Made by a program: the position numbers and the translations under genes. From SVTX01 sp045659745 (GTDB taxonomy: Bacteria > Bacillota > Clostridia > Oscillospirales > CAG-272), in contig JAZRCL010000058.1 in the NCBI GenBank assembly GCA_045659745.1, positions 1 through 28,549 of the forward strand: 28,549 nt of DNA, given 5' to 3'. The notes below the pieces were generated by a model. That model was given only the letters and a program-made list of their open reading frames with translations, was not told where the DNA came from and made no database searches. Shown here one piece after another: positions 16,275 to 23,462 of the stretch. Numbering within the stretch: the stretch's first letter is position 1; each line of letters begins with the position of its first letter.

Positions 16275-17066
16275 ATGGCTGCAACAAAGACCATCTGCTT
16301 TGCCAATAACAAGGGCGGAAGCGGTAAATCAACCACCTGCGCAAACGTAGGTTATTCTCTCTGCACACTCGGCAAAAAGGTACTGCTTATCGACGGCGAT
16401 ATGCAGATGAACCTCACTCTTTCCTTCTTTGACGACGAAAAATCGCTTGAGCTTGCGAAGAACGGTAAAAACATCTATACTGCAACTCTTGAGCAGAAGG
16501 ACCTTACCGATTATATAATACACACCGAGTACGAGGGACTTGACATTATTCCCTCCTCCACTCTTATGAGCAGTATCGAGCTTCAGCTTTTCACAAAGTT
16601 CCAGCGCGAGTTTATCCTCCGCCACGGACTTGAAAAAATAAAGGCTTCGGGATATTACGATTATATTCTTATCGACTCGCCTCCCACGCTTGGCTGCTGG
16701 GTAATGAACATTATGTGCGCGTCCGACTTCCTCGTTATTCCCGTTGAGGCATCTCCTTGGGGTCTTTTCGGACTTGCGAACATGTTTGAGTTCTACGAGC
16801 AGGTAAAAACAATCTGTCCGAACCTCGAGCTTATGGGAATTGCGATAACCAAGGCAAGCGAGCGCAAAAATTATTTCAAGCAGACAGTGGAAACTCTCTC
16901 GTCTCTTGATAACGTAAGACTTCTCAAGTCTATAATCAGAATAGACAGCACTGTAGAATGGTCTCAGGATAACAGTAAGCCCGTTATGGCTTACAAGAAA
17001 ACAAGCCGCTCAGCCGGTGAATATATGGAACTTGCAAAGGAGATTATGAGTTATGCCGATAGGTAA
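16275..17066 (+). CDS. ParA/MinD-family ATPase, McdA-like, BMC-associated
   Basis: 263-residue P-loop ATPase. Deviant Walker A is NNKGGSGKST at 11-20, with signature Lys13 and catalytic Lys18; Walker A-prime is Asp40 in LLIDGDMQMN; Walker B is Asp134 in YILIDSPP. All residues for ATP-driven dimerisation and non-specific DNA binding are present. It is too short for, and lacks, an N-terminal DNA-binding domain, so it is a small type Ib-like ParA. It lies 15 bases after the GTPase gene with ribosome site TGGAGG, ahead of the BMC terminator, and overlaps the next gene by 14 bases. Such ATPases position carboxysomes (McdA), plasmids and chemoreceptor arrays by forming gradients on the nucleoid. 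Positioning of this microcompartment is the inferred role. Confidence 0.9.
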   Translation: MAATKTICFANNKGGSGKSTTCANVGYSLCTLGKKVLLIDGDMQMNLTLSFFDDEKSLELAKNGKNIYTATLEQKDLTDYIIHTEYEGLDIIPSSTLMSSIELQLFTKFQREFILRHGLEKIKASGYYDYILIDSPPTLGCWVMNIMCASDFLVIPVEASPWGLFGLANMFEFYEQVKTICPNLELMGIAITKASERKNYFKQTVETLSSLDNVRLLKSIIRIDSTVEWSQDNSKPVMAYKKTSRSAGEYMELAKEIMSYADR

Positions 17067-17424
17067 GGACAGCATCACAAAAAGAGTAGCAAAGGTGGAA
17101 ACCCCTGTAGTCGAGACCAAAGAAGAAAAAATAGCTCCCGAGCTTGTAGCAACAACCGCGGCAGCTCCTAAAAAGGCTCCCGCAAAAAAGACGACTACAA
17201 CAAAGTCAACTACAAAGAAGCCTTCAAGCAGCACTGCCAAAAAGACTCCTGCGAAGAAGCCCGCAACAGAAACCCTCACTCCTCCCGCAGAAGAGCCCAA
17301 GGTTGCAACTAATGTTCTTTCAAATGTTGCTCCCGAGACAGTCGAGGCAGTAATCGGTCACAAGGAAAATGAAAAATTTGAAAAGGTACAGATCGGCGAC
17401 CGCATGCCTTCATATTTGCTTTAA
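17053..17424 (+). CDS. small disordered Lys/Thr/Pro/Ala-rich protein, McdB-like candidate partner of the ParA ATPase
   Basis: 123 residues, no recognised domain. Three zones are visible: a basic N-terminus MPIGKDSITKRVAKV; a low-complexity Lys/Thr/Ala/Pro/Ser stretch at about 33-75; and an acidic-to-mixed C-terminus ending EKFEKVQIGDRMPSYLL. The only aromatics are Phe109 and Tyr121. It should be largely disordered, and the ends look like conserved binding motifs. ATG 17053 overlaps the ParA gene in another frame, which is the usual mark of a ParA-partner pair. By analogy with McdB or ParB-type partners, the basic N-terminus could stimulate ATP hydrolysis and the C-terminus contact the shell; this is inference. 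It ends 6 bases before the operon terminator region. Confidence 0.8.
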   Translation: MPIGKDSITKRVAKVETPVVETKEEKIAPELVATTAAAPKKAPAKKTTTTKSTTKKPSSSTAKKTPAKKPATETLTPPAEEPKVATNVLSNVAPETVEAVIGHKENEKFEKVQIGDRMPSYLL

Positions 17425-17430
17425 TTTAAT

Positions 17431-17461
17431 AAAAAAACGGCAGAATTTCTGCCGTTTTTTT
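17431..17461 (+). terminator. Rho-independent terminator of the microcompartment operon
   Basis: ACGGCAGAA and TTCTGCCGT form a 9-bp stem followed by a run of T (GCCGTTTTTTTT), with a matching A-run upstream, so it could also work in the opposite direction. It marks the end of the BMC operon after the McdB-like gene. Confidence 0.92.
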
Positions 17462-17580
17462 CATTTAGTTAAACTTTATTTAATATTATAAATATATAAT
17501 ATGTCAGACACGGGGCATATAAATACGTCAAAATGGTGCCATAATTATTATGCAGTTTTGGAGGAAAGGTTGAAATTACA

Positions 17581-18432
17581 ATGAAAAACATCAAAATTGT
17601 TGCCGACAGTACTTGCGATTTATCTCCCGACTTGATAAAAAGATATAATATATCTATAATCCCGCTATTTATCGTGCTTGACGAGCAAAGCTATTACGAC
17701 GGAGTGGATATAACTCCCGACCAGATATATGATTGGTCGGATGAGAACAAGACCACTCCTAAAACTGCGGCGGTGTCCTTTGAGCGTGTCACCGATACAC
17801 TAAAGCCGTTTATGGAAAATGGCGACGACATAATCTTTTTCGGTATATCCTCGTCCATGAGCAACACCTGCAATGTCGTCCGTCTTGTCGGAGAGCAAGA
17901 GGAGTATGGCAGACTGTTTGTGGTCAACTCCCAAAACCTTTCCACCGGAATAGGCCTTCAAGTCATAAAGGCAGCAGAACTGGTAAATCAGGGTAAGGCT
18001 GCCGAGGAGATAGTCTCAGAAATTGAATCCGCGAGAGACAGAGTTCGCGCGTCATTCGTGGTAGATAATCTCACGTTCCTTGCGCGTGGAGGCAGATGCT
18101 CCACTATTACCGCAGTTATGGCAAATACACTGCGTCTTCACCCCATGATAGCCGTCCGCGATGGCACGATGGGCGCTGGAAAGAAATTCAGAGGAAAAAT
18201 CGAGGTTGCTGTTCTGGATTACGTCAGCAACCTTATGCCACAAATACAAAACGCCGAGCCTGAGCGAATATTCATCACACATTCAGGTTGCTCGCAGGAG
18301 CTTATTGACTCCGTATATGAAAAGCTCTCCTCTCTTGACTATTTCGATGAGATACTCATAACCCGTGCGGGTGGAGTCATCTCAAGCCATTGCGGGCCCA
18401 ATACACTCGGAGTTTTATTTTATGAAAAATAA
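17581..18432 (+). CDS. DegV family fatty-acid-binding protein
   Basis: 283 residues. DegV/FakB proteins hold a fatty acid and present it to the kinase FakA for phospholipid synthesis. Motifs are VADSTCDLS at the N-terminus, FFGISSSMSNTCNV, VVDNLTFLARGGR in the middle and the C-terminal THSGC...ITRAGGVISSHCGPNTLGVLF. The gene is in its own unit between two terminators: an AT-rich leader with a TATAAT box at 17495-17500 (no clear -35) and GGAGGAAAGG before the ATG. There is no FakA gene nearby. The link to the neighbouring BMC operon is only positional. Confidence 0.94.
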   Translation: MKNIKIVADSTCDLSPDLIKRYNISIIPLFIVLDEQSYYDGVDITPDQIYDWSDENKTTPKTAAVSFERVTDTLKPFMENGDDIIFFGISSSMSNTCNVVRLVGEQEEYGRLFVVNSQNLSTGIGLQVIKAAELVNQGKAAEEIVSEIESARDRVRASFVVDNLTFLARGGRCSTITAVMANTLRLHPMIAVRDGTMGAGKKFRGKIEVAVLDYVSNLMPQIQNAEPERIFITHSGCSQELIDSVYEKLSSLDYFDEILITRAGGVISSHCGPNTLGVLFYEK

Positions 18433-18436
18433 TTAA

Positions 18437-18463
18437 AATGACCTTGCTATATGCAGGGTCATT
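18437..18463 (+). terminator. terminator after the degV gene
   Basis: AATGACCTTGC and GCAGGGTCATT pair as an 11-bp stem with one G-U around loop TATAT, 5 bases after the DegV stop codon, followed by TCTTTAATATGTTTT. The T-run is imperfect. Confidence 0.65.
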
Positions 18464-18530
18464 TCTTTAATATGTTTTACATAAGCCGCAGGAGGACGGT
18501 CATCTCCCCGTTTATTCAAGCGCACAAAGC

Positions 18531-18722
18531 ATGGTTCCTTATCTGTGGTGCCTGTTTATCTACACCATCGGATTTATCACCGCGGCGTGTATTATATTGC
18601 TTGTCGCCATGGACTCAAAGCAAAAATATCAGAAAGAAAAGCAGCAAAGTCTGCCAATTGATAAAAAAACAAGTGCGTACATTGTACGCACTTGTTTTTA
18701 TTTGATCTCATTGATATCGTAA
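18531..18722 (+). CDS. possible small single-membrane-span protein
   Basis: A 63-codon reading frame whose first 27 residues (MVPYLWCLFIYTIGFITAAC then IILLVAM) would make one transmembrane helix, followed by a charged, Gln/Lys-rich tail DSKQKYQKEKQQ. Small membrane proteins of this shape are common in Clostridia. Against it: the best ribosome-like sequence (AGGAGG at 18489-18494) is about 36 bases from the ATG, and the last third runs through the terminator hairpin and into the metA 3' end. The tail after about residue 44 therefore looks accidental. Confidence 0.25.
   Translation: MVPYLWCLFIYTIGFITAACIILLVAMDSKQKYQKEKQQSLPIDKKTSAYIVRTCFYLISLIS
18665..18699. terminator. bidirectional terminator at the 3' end of metA
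   Basis: AAAAACAAGTGCGTAC and GTACGCACTTGTTTTT form a 16-bp perfect stem with loop ATT, with A- and T-runs on the two sides. It overlaps the metA stop codon (18700-18698, minus) and can stop transcripts from both directions. Confidence 0.9.
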
Positions 18723-19615
18723 GGTGTTGTCTGATATACGAAGTAATTGAGCCAGTTGTAGTACAAAAGGTTAGCAGATGAGCGCCAAGTCACCTTGGGC
18801 TCCTTGGTGTCGTCATCGTCGGGAAAATAGTTTTTCGGGATATCAATAGGAAGTCCGAGATTTTTGTCGCGGAAATACTCCTCTTTGAGTGTATTTGCGT
18901 CATATTCGGGGTGTCCTGTGACGAATATCTGTCTTCCCTGCGGAGTGCTGCACACGTAAACGCCTGCCTCGTCCGACGAGGCAAGTATGCGGAGTCCCTC
19001 TACATTTTCTATGTCCTCGCGGCTACATGTGGTATGTCTTGAATGAGGCGCTAAAAACTCATCGTCAAATCCGCGGAAAAGTATGGATTTGGGATAATCT
19101 CTTTTATGCTTGAATATTCCAAAAAGCTTTTTGTCAAGCGCCTGCTTCTTTACGCCGAAATGATAGTAAAGTCCCGCCTGCGCCCCCCAGCAGATGTGCA
19201 ATGTCGAGGTCACGTGAGTCTTGCTCCACTCCATGATCTCGCAAAGCTCATCCCAATACTCCACGTCCTCAAATTCCATATGCTCAACGGGTGCGCCCGT
19301 GATTATAAGTCCGTCGTATTTTTTGTCCCTTACCTCATCAAAGGTCTTGTAAAACGAGAGCATATGCTCCTCGGAGGTATGTGTGGACTTGTGACTTGCG
19401 GTCTGCAACAGGTCAAGCTCGACCTGAAGCGGCGAGTTTCCTACAAGACGCGCGATCTGCGTCTCAGTCACTATCTTCTTGGGCATAAGATTGAGCATAA
19501 GTATATGAAGCGGTCTTATGTCCTGCGTGATAGCGCGAGTCTCTGTCATTACGAATATATTTTCTTCAAGCAACGTGTTTGTTGCAGGAAGAAGATTTGG
19601 TATTTTAATAGGCAT
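18698..19615 (-). CDS. metA: homoserine O-acetyltransferase, MetA family
   Basis: Acylates L-homoserine, the first committed step of methionine synthesis. It has 305 residues. The nucleophile Cys142 lies in LHICWGAQAGLYYHFG, with GHPEYDANTL towards the C-terminus. Although MetA proteins are often annotated as succinyltransferases, residue 111 in ITGAPVEHME is Glu, which in characterised MetA proteins goes with acetyl-CoA use (Gly goes with succinyl-CoA). This fits the adjacent metY, whose enzyme uses O-acetylhomoserine. The gene lies 22 bases after metY, with AAGGAGATAT before the ATG, and is the last gene of the minus-strand unit. Confidence 0.95.
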   Translation of the reverse strand: MPIKIPNLLPATNTLLEENIFVMTETRAITQDIRPLHILMLNLMPKKIVTETQIARLVGNSPLQVELDLLQTASHKSTHTSEEHMLSFYKTFDEVRDKKYDGLIITGAPVEHMEFEDVEYWDELCEIMEWSKTHVTSTLHICWGAQAGLYYHFGVKKQALDKKLFGIFKHKRDYPKSILFRGFDDEFLAPHSRHTTCSREDIENVEGLRILASSDEAGVYVCSTPQGRQIFVTGHPEYDANTLKEEYFRDKNLGLPIDIPKNYFPDDDDTKEPKVTWRSSANLLYYNWLNYFVYQTTPYDINEIK

Positions 19616-19637
19616 TCAAATATCTCCTTATTTGATA

Positions 19638-20924
19638 TTACGAGATAGCATCAAGCGCCTGCTTGATGTCTGCGATAAGGTCGTCCGCATTCTCAATTCC
19701 GCAAGAGAATCTTACAAGGTCAGCAGATACTCCTGCAGCCAAAAGCTCCTCATCGTTCATCTGTCTGTGGGTTGCTGAAGCCGGATGCAAGCAGCAGCTT
19801 CTTGCGTCTGCAACGTGAGTCTCAATAGCCGCAATCTTGAGGTTTTTCATAAACTCCTCAGCCTTTGCTCTGCCACCCTTAACGCCAAAGCTTACAACGC
19901 CGCAAGTGCCATTAGGCATGTATTTTTGCGCAAGGTCATAGTATTTGTCACCCTCAAGACTTGGGTAAGCTACCCACGCAATTCTGTCGTCAGACTGAAG
20001 ATACTTTGCAACCGCAAGTCCGTTTTCACAGTGACGCGCCATTCTTACGTGCAGACTCTCAAGTCCAAGGTTGAGAATAAATGCGTTCTGAGGGGACTGT
20101 ATTGCACCGAAATCGCGCATAAGCTGTGTAGTCGCCTTGGTAATAAACGCGCCCTCAATGCCAAATCTTTCGGTATATGTGACTCCGTGATAGCTCTCAT
20201 CAGGCGTGCAGAGTCCGGGGAACTTGTCCGCGTACTTTCTCCAGTCAAACTTGCCCGAATCAACTATACAACCTCCAACAGCCGCGCCGTGACCGTCCAT
20301 GTACTTTGTTGTAGAGTGAGTGACTATGTCAGCTCCCCACTCAAAAGGACGGCAGTTTATGGGTGTTGCAAAGGTGTTGTCTATGATAAGCGGAACGCCG
20401 TGCGCGTGAGCCGCCTGTGCGAATTTTTCTATATCAAGCACTGTGAGCGCTGGGTTAGCTATGGTCTCACCGAAAACTGCCTTTGTGTTAGGTCTGAACG
20501 CCGCTTCAAGCTCCTCGGCGGTGCAGTCGGGGGAGACGAATGTAAACTCAACACCCATCTTCTGCATTGTCACTGCAAAGAGATTGTACGTACCGCCGTA
20601 GATGGACGACGAGGATACGACGTGGTCGCCGCAGGACGCGATGTTAAACACCGCAAAGAAGTTTGCAGCCTGACCCGAGGAGGTAAGCATAGCCGCAGTT
20701 CCCCCCTCCATCTCGCAAATCTTTGCTGCAACGTAGTCATTGGTGGGATTCTGAAGTCTTGTGTAGAAATACCCCGACGCCTCAAGGTCGAAAAGCTTAC
20801 CCATATCTGCGCTTGTGGTATATTTGAACGTAGTTGACTGAATTATCGGAATCTGTCTGGGCTCACCGTTGCCGGGTGTATATCCGCCCTGAACGCATTT
20901 TGTTTCCATTTTGTAGTTGGACAT
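19638..20924 (-). CDS. metY: O-acetylhomoserine sulfhydrylase
   Basis: PLP enzyme of 428 residues that makes homocysteine directly from O-acetylhomoserine and sulfide. It belongs to the Cys/Met-metabolism family: YTRLQNPTND at 54-63, the PLP-contacting SSGQAA at 82-87, IIDNTFATP at 180-188 and the Schiff-base Lys207 in HSTTKYMDGHG. The length and the C-terminal RFSCGIENADDLIADI fit MetY rather than shorter MetB/MetC. ATG 20924 is preceded by AGGGAGGAAATAAA. A small GNRA-capped hairpin (ATTACC-GCAA-GGTAAT on the minus strand) lies in the 48-base gap upstream. No SAM riboswitch was recognised there. Confidence 0.96.
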   Translation of the reverse strand: MSNYKMETKCVQGGYTPGNGEPRQIPIIQSTTFKYTTSADMGKLFDLEASGYFYTRLQNPTNDYVAAKICEMEGGTAAMLTSSGQAANFFAVFNIASCGDHVVSSSSIYGGTYNLFAVTMQKMGVEFTFVSPDCTAEELEAAFRPNTKAVFGETIANPALTVLDIEKFAQAAHAHGVPLIIDNTFATPINCRPFEWGADIVTHSTTKYMDGHGAAVGGCIVDSGKFDWRKYADKFPGLCTPDESYHGVTYTERFGIEGAFITKATTQLMRDFGAIQSPQNAFILNLGLESLHVRMARHCENGLAVAKYLQSDDRIAWVAYPSLEGDKYYDLAQKYMPNGTCGVVSFGVKGGRAKAEEFMKNLKIAAIETHVADARSCCLHPASATHRQMNDEELLAAGVSADLVRFSCGIENADDLIADIKQALDAIS

Positions 20925-20972
20925 TTTATTTCCTCCCTAAATTACCTTGCGGTAATGAATTTTCTCTCTATT

Positions 20973-22262
20973 TTAATCACCTTGGTTTTCAAAGGCATTT
21001 TGGTATATCTTGGACGCTCCGCTAAGATCCATGTCAACAAGCGCATCACATCCGTAAAAGGCTTGCGCGTGTATTTCAGTCTTACCGCCCGTGACCTTAA
21101 GCGACACGATATGATCGCATCCAAAAAACGCATCACCCGATATTGTCTTAAGAGTCGCGGGGCAATCAAGCTTCGAAAGCGAACGGCAATTTACGAACGA
21201 CCGAATTCCGATAAACTCAAGCCCATCCGAGAAAATTATCTCAACTATTCCATCGCAGTTCGCAAACGCCTTGTTTTCAATTCGGGTGCAGGTGTCAAGA
21301 AGCGTCACTCTCTTAAGCGACGCGGGGACGAAATCCTCATTCCAATCCGCCACCTCAGCTCCAAATATATATCCGATATGCGTGTTTTTATTTCCGTCGC
21401 CGATGACAGACAGCGTCATATCACACATAGATCTGCATCTGTAAAATGCTCCAAAGCCAACGCTCTTTACGTTCTTAGGAAGCTCTATTTTAGAGAGAGA
21501 CTGACAAGTAGAGAAGGCATAATCTCCGATACTTTCAAGTGTGTCGGGAAGACTTATATAACAAAGCTGGTCGCACTCGTAAAACGCGAATTTTCCTATG
21601 CTCCTGACGCCGAGAAGAACTATCGCCTCAACGCTCTTTACGCCATAAAACGCGCGTTCTGAGACGGAGTCCTCACCCTCTCCTATAACTATCATTTCAA
21701 GTGACGTAGGGATATTCAATGCGTTTTTATCATACTTATCCGCTCCAAACACGTATCCTACGTGAGTATTCTCTGCCCCGTCGCCAATAAACGGCAGACG
21801 TATAAGTTGGAGGGCTGAGCATTCCTTAAATGCCGCAAAACCAATACTCTTTACCGTGTCGGGAACGTAGATGCTTCTGACGTTGCTTTTGCCCTCGGGC
21901 ATATAGAATGCCTCACTTGCAATTTCAGTCACGTCAAGCCCGTCTATCTCTGTGGGGATAACAACCATCTCGCTCTGTCCGATATGCTTATCAATTCTCA
22001 CACCACTCTCTGTGACTGCATATTCAAACTCATCTGCCGACGTAGTTATCAGGTCCGAAAAAGCAGATGAAGCATTTTTCTTGTATTTTTCGTAAGCCTC
22101 AAGCTCCTTATCAATATTCTCAAGAGTATTGGGCTTGAAATTGTCCTCGACAAGCTCAGGCTTTTCACCGTTTCCTATTGTTGGCGTCTGCGAGCAGGAG
22201 CAAAGCAGAGCAAAAGCCATAATTATTATACCGATTTTAACTGTTTTCTTCAATTTCTTCAT
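20973..22262 (-). CDS. surface lipoprotein with BspA-type leucine-rich repeats
   Basis: 429 residues. A basic N-terminus and hydrophobic stretch (KIGIIIMAFALL) lead to LCSC with Cys23 as the probable lipidation site, so it is exported and membrane-anchored. From about residue 95 to the end there are repeated LRR_5 units of the type IPxxVxxIGxxAFxxCxxLxxI, for example VPDTVKSIGFAAFKECSALQ and LPDTLESIGDYAFSTCQSLS. Two copies of an inserted segment IGDG.(E/K)NTH(V/I)GY(V/I)FGA also occur. Such proteins often bind host or matrix molecules, but the ligand here is unknown. Its start overlaps the upstream membrane-protein gene by 26 bases in another frame, indicating coupled expression. Confidence 0.88.
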   Translation of the reverse strand: MKKLKKTVKIGIIIMAFALLCSCSQTPTIGNGEKPELVEDNFKPNTLENIDKELEAYEKYKKNASSAFSDLITTSADEFEYAVTESGVRIDKHIGQSEMVVIPTEIDGLDVTEIASEAFYMPEGKSNVRSIYVPDTVKSIGFAAFKECSALQLIRLPFIGDGAENTHVGYVFGADKYDKNALNIPTSLEMIVIGEGEDSVSERAFYGVKSVEAIVLLGVRSIGKFAFYECDQLCYISLPDTLESIGDYAFSTCQSLSKIELPKNVKSVGFGAFYRCRSMCDMTLSVIGDGNKNTHIGYIFGAEVADWNEDFVPASLKRVTLLDTCTRIENKAFANCDGIVEIIFSDGLEFIGIRSFVNCRSLSKLDCPATLKTISGDAFFGCDHIVSLKVTGGKTEIHAQAFYGCDALVDMDLSGASKIYQNAFENQGD

Positions 22263-22782
22263 CCTCTGTTTTTTGAAGATTTTGAGCGTTATCCGCGCTC
22301 ACCTTGCGGTAAAGCAAAGGCGCTAAAAATATCATAAACTGCCAGATAAACCACTCACCCGTCTTTATTATAAGGGTGGGCAGCTCCTTGCCCGTTTCCT
22401 CATCTACCGGCACAGGCGCTTGCTTGCTGGAAATTATCACAGCGGGAAGCAATATCGCGTATGTGAACAGAAATGCCACAAGCAACGAGATAAAGCATTC
22501 CTTGTGCAATACTTGTTCATCACGCTCTTTCCATATTCTGTAAAATATGAGCTGGAATATAAGCAGTATACACACGGGAAGTATAAACATAATGTGCTCT
22601 ATAAGCCACATTGTGTTTTTCATATCTCCTGTTTTATCGGGGTTTATCTCCTCGAGCTTTTCGCCTATAAGCTCAAGCCCATCTGCGTATCCATACATCA
22701 AAGTCCACATAAGCGCGCAGAGTACAACAGCGCAGATTATAACTCTTAAAATATTCAATTTTCTCTTATCCGCACCTATCAT
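22237..22782 (-). CDS. four-helix membrane protein of unknown function
   Basis: 181 residues with four probable transmembrane stretches: about 11-32 (ILRVIICAVVLCALMWTLMY), 62-82 (IEHIMFILPVCILLIFQLIF), 98-118 (SLLVAFLFTYAILLPAVIIS) and 143-159 (WFIWQFMIFLAPLLY). The loop after the third helix is polar and the C-terminus is acidic and Gln/Glu-rich (KTEDEEIEENS). I do not recognise a family. It overlaps the start of the LRR lipoprotein gene, so the two may act together at the cell surface. ATG 22782 follows a GGGAG sequence. Confidence 0.75.
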   Translation of the reverse strand: MIGADKRKLNILRVIICAVVLCALMWTLMYGYADGLELIGEKLEEINPDKTGDMKNTMWLIEHIMFILPVCILLIFQLIFYRIWKERDEQVLHKECFISLLVAFLFTYAILLPAVIISSKQAPVPVDEETGKELPTLIIKTGEWFIWQFMIFLAPLLYRKVSADNAQNLQKTEDEEIEENS

Positions 22783-22820
22783 AACTACTCCCTACGTAAA
22801 TCTGCAATTAAATCGGCAGA

Positions 22821-23030
22821 TTATATCTGCTTGTGAACACTCTTATATTCGTCGTAATATCTGTAATATGGGCATCTGTTTGTGTTACGGGAAAGGAAAT
22901 CCACCATTTCGTCCTCGTCAAGCGACATGGTACAGACGTACTCCTCCCACTCCTCGTCAAAGTCGTAAAACTCACAGCTGTCGCATCTGCCCGTCTTTAC
23001 CTCATTTGTTGTTGGTGTTTTGTTATGCAT
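22821..23030 (-). CDS. DUF6472-like small cysteine protein
   Basis: 69 residues. Four cysteines in the pattern CDSC...VCTM...RCPYY suggest a small zinc- or Fe-S-binding fold. The block EEWEEYVCTMSLDEDEM then CPYYRYYDEYK resembles the widespread Firmicutes family DUF6472, from memory rather than a search. ATG 23030 is chosen because GAGGA sits 5 bases upstream; an in-frame TTG at 23042 would overlap that site. It starts 8 bases after the cdd stop, so it is co-transcribed. Function unknown. Confidence 0.8.
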   Translation of the reverse strand: MHNKTPTTNEVKTGRCDSCEFYDFDEEWEEYVCTMSLDEDEMVDFLSRNTNRCPYYRYYDEYKSVHKQI

Positions 23031-23038
23031 AATATTCC

Positions 23039-23455
23039 TCAATTCAACATGTCCGACGAGAAAGAATGAGGCAACAGCTCACCGAGTGTAAATACTCGAA
23101 CGCCCTCTCCGTCTGCGACTATTATCTCAAAATCTGCCGAGCAAAACTCGCTCATAAACTGTCTGCAAAATCCGCAGGGCAAGCAAGACTCCGTGGGAGC
23201 CTGTCCATCGGGCGCGCCCACTATCGAAATAGCTGTAAAATCTCTATGTCCGTGTGTGACAGCCGCGGTTATAGCAACTCTCTCGGCGCAAATAGTTCCG
23301 CCGTAGGACACGTTCTCAACGTTAGCGCCCGTGAATATCTCTCCGTCCGCGCAAAGCAGCGCCGCGCCAACGTGAAATTTCGAGTAGGGCGCATAAGCAC
23401 CCTCTCTTGCCTTTATGGCAATATCAAGTAATTCTTTTGCATTTATTTCTTTCAT
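23039..23455 (-). CDS. cdd: cytidine deaminase
   Basis: Deaminates cytidine/deoxycytidine to uridine/deoxyuridine in pyrimidine salvage. It has 138 residues, the short tetrameric type. Zinc ligands are Cys56 (in CAERVAI, with proton-shuttle Glu58), Cys94 and Cys97 (PCGFC); the substrate-binding NVENVSYGGTICAER is present. ATG 23455 is chosen over an upstream GTG (23479) because GAGGTG lies just before it. It follows deoB by 7 bases, a classic nucleoside-salvage pairing. Confidence 0.96.
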   Translation of the reverse strand: MKEINAKELLDIAIKAREGAYAPYSKFHVGAALLCADGEIFTGANVENVSYGGTICAERVAITAAVTHGHRDFTAISIVGAPDGQAPTESCLPCGFCRQFMSEFCSADFEIIVADGEGVRVFTLGELLPHSFSSDMLN

Positions 23456-23462
23456 AAACACC

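Noticed and set aside
19785..20837. 350-codon plus-strand frame
   Set aside because: Shadow of metY, which has a complete PLP-enzyme motif set.
20925..20972. SAM riboswitch before metY
   Set aside because: Only 48 bases separate the LRR gene from metY and they hold one small hairpin.
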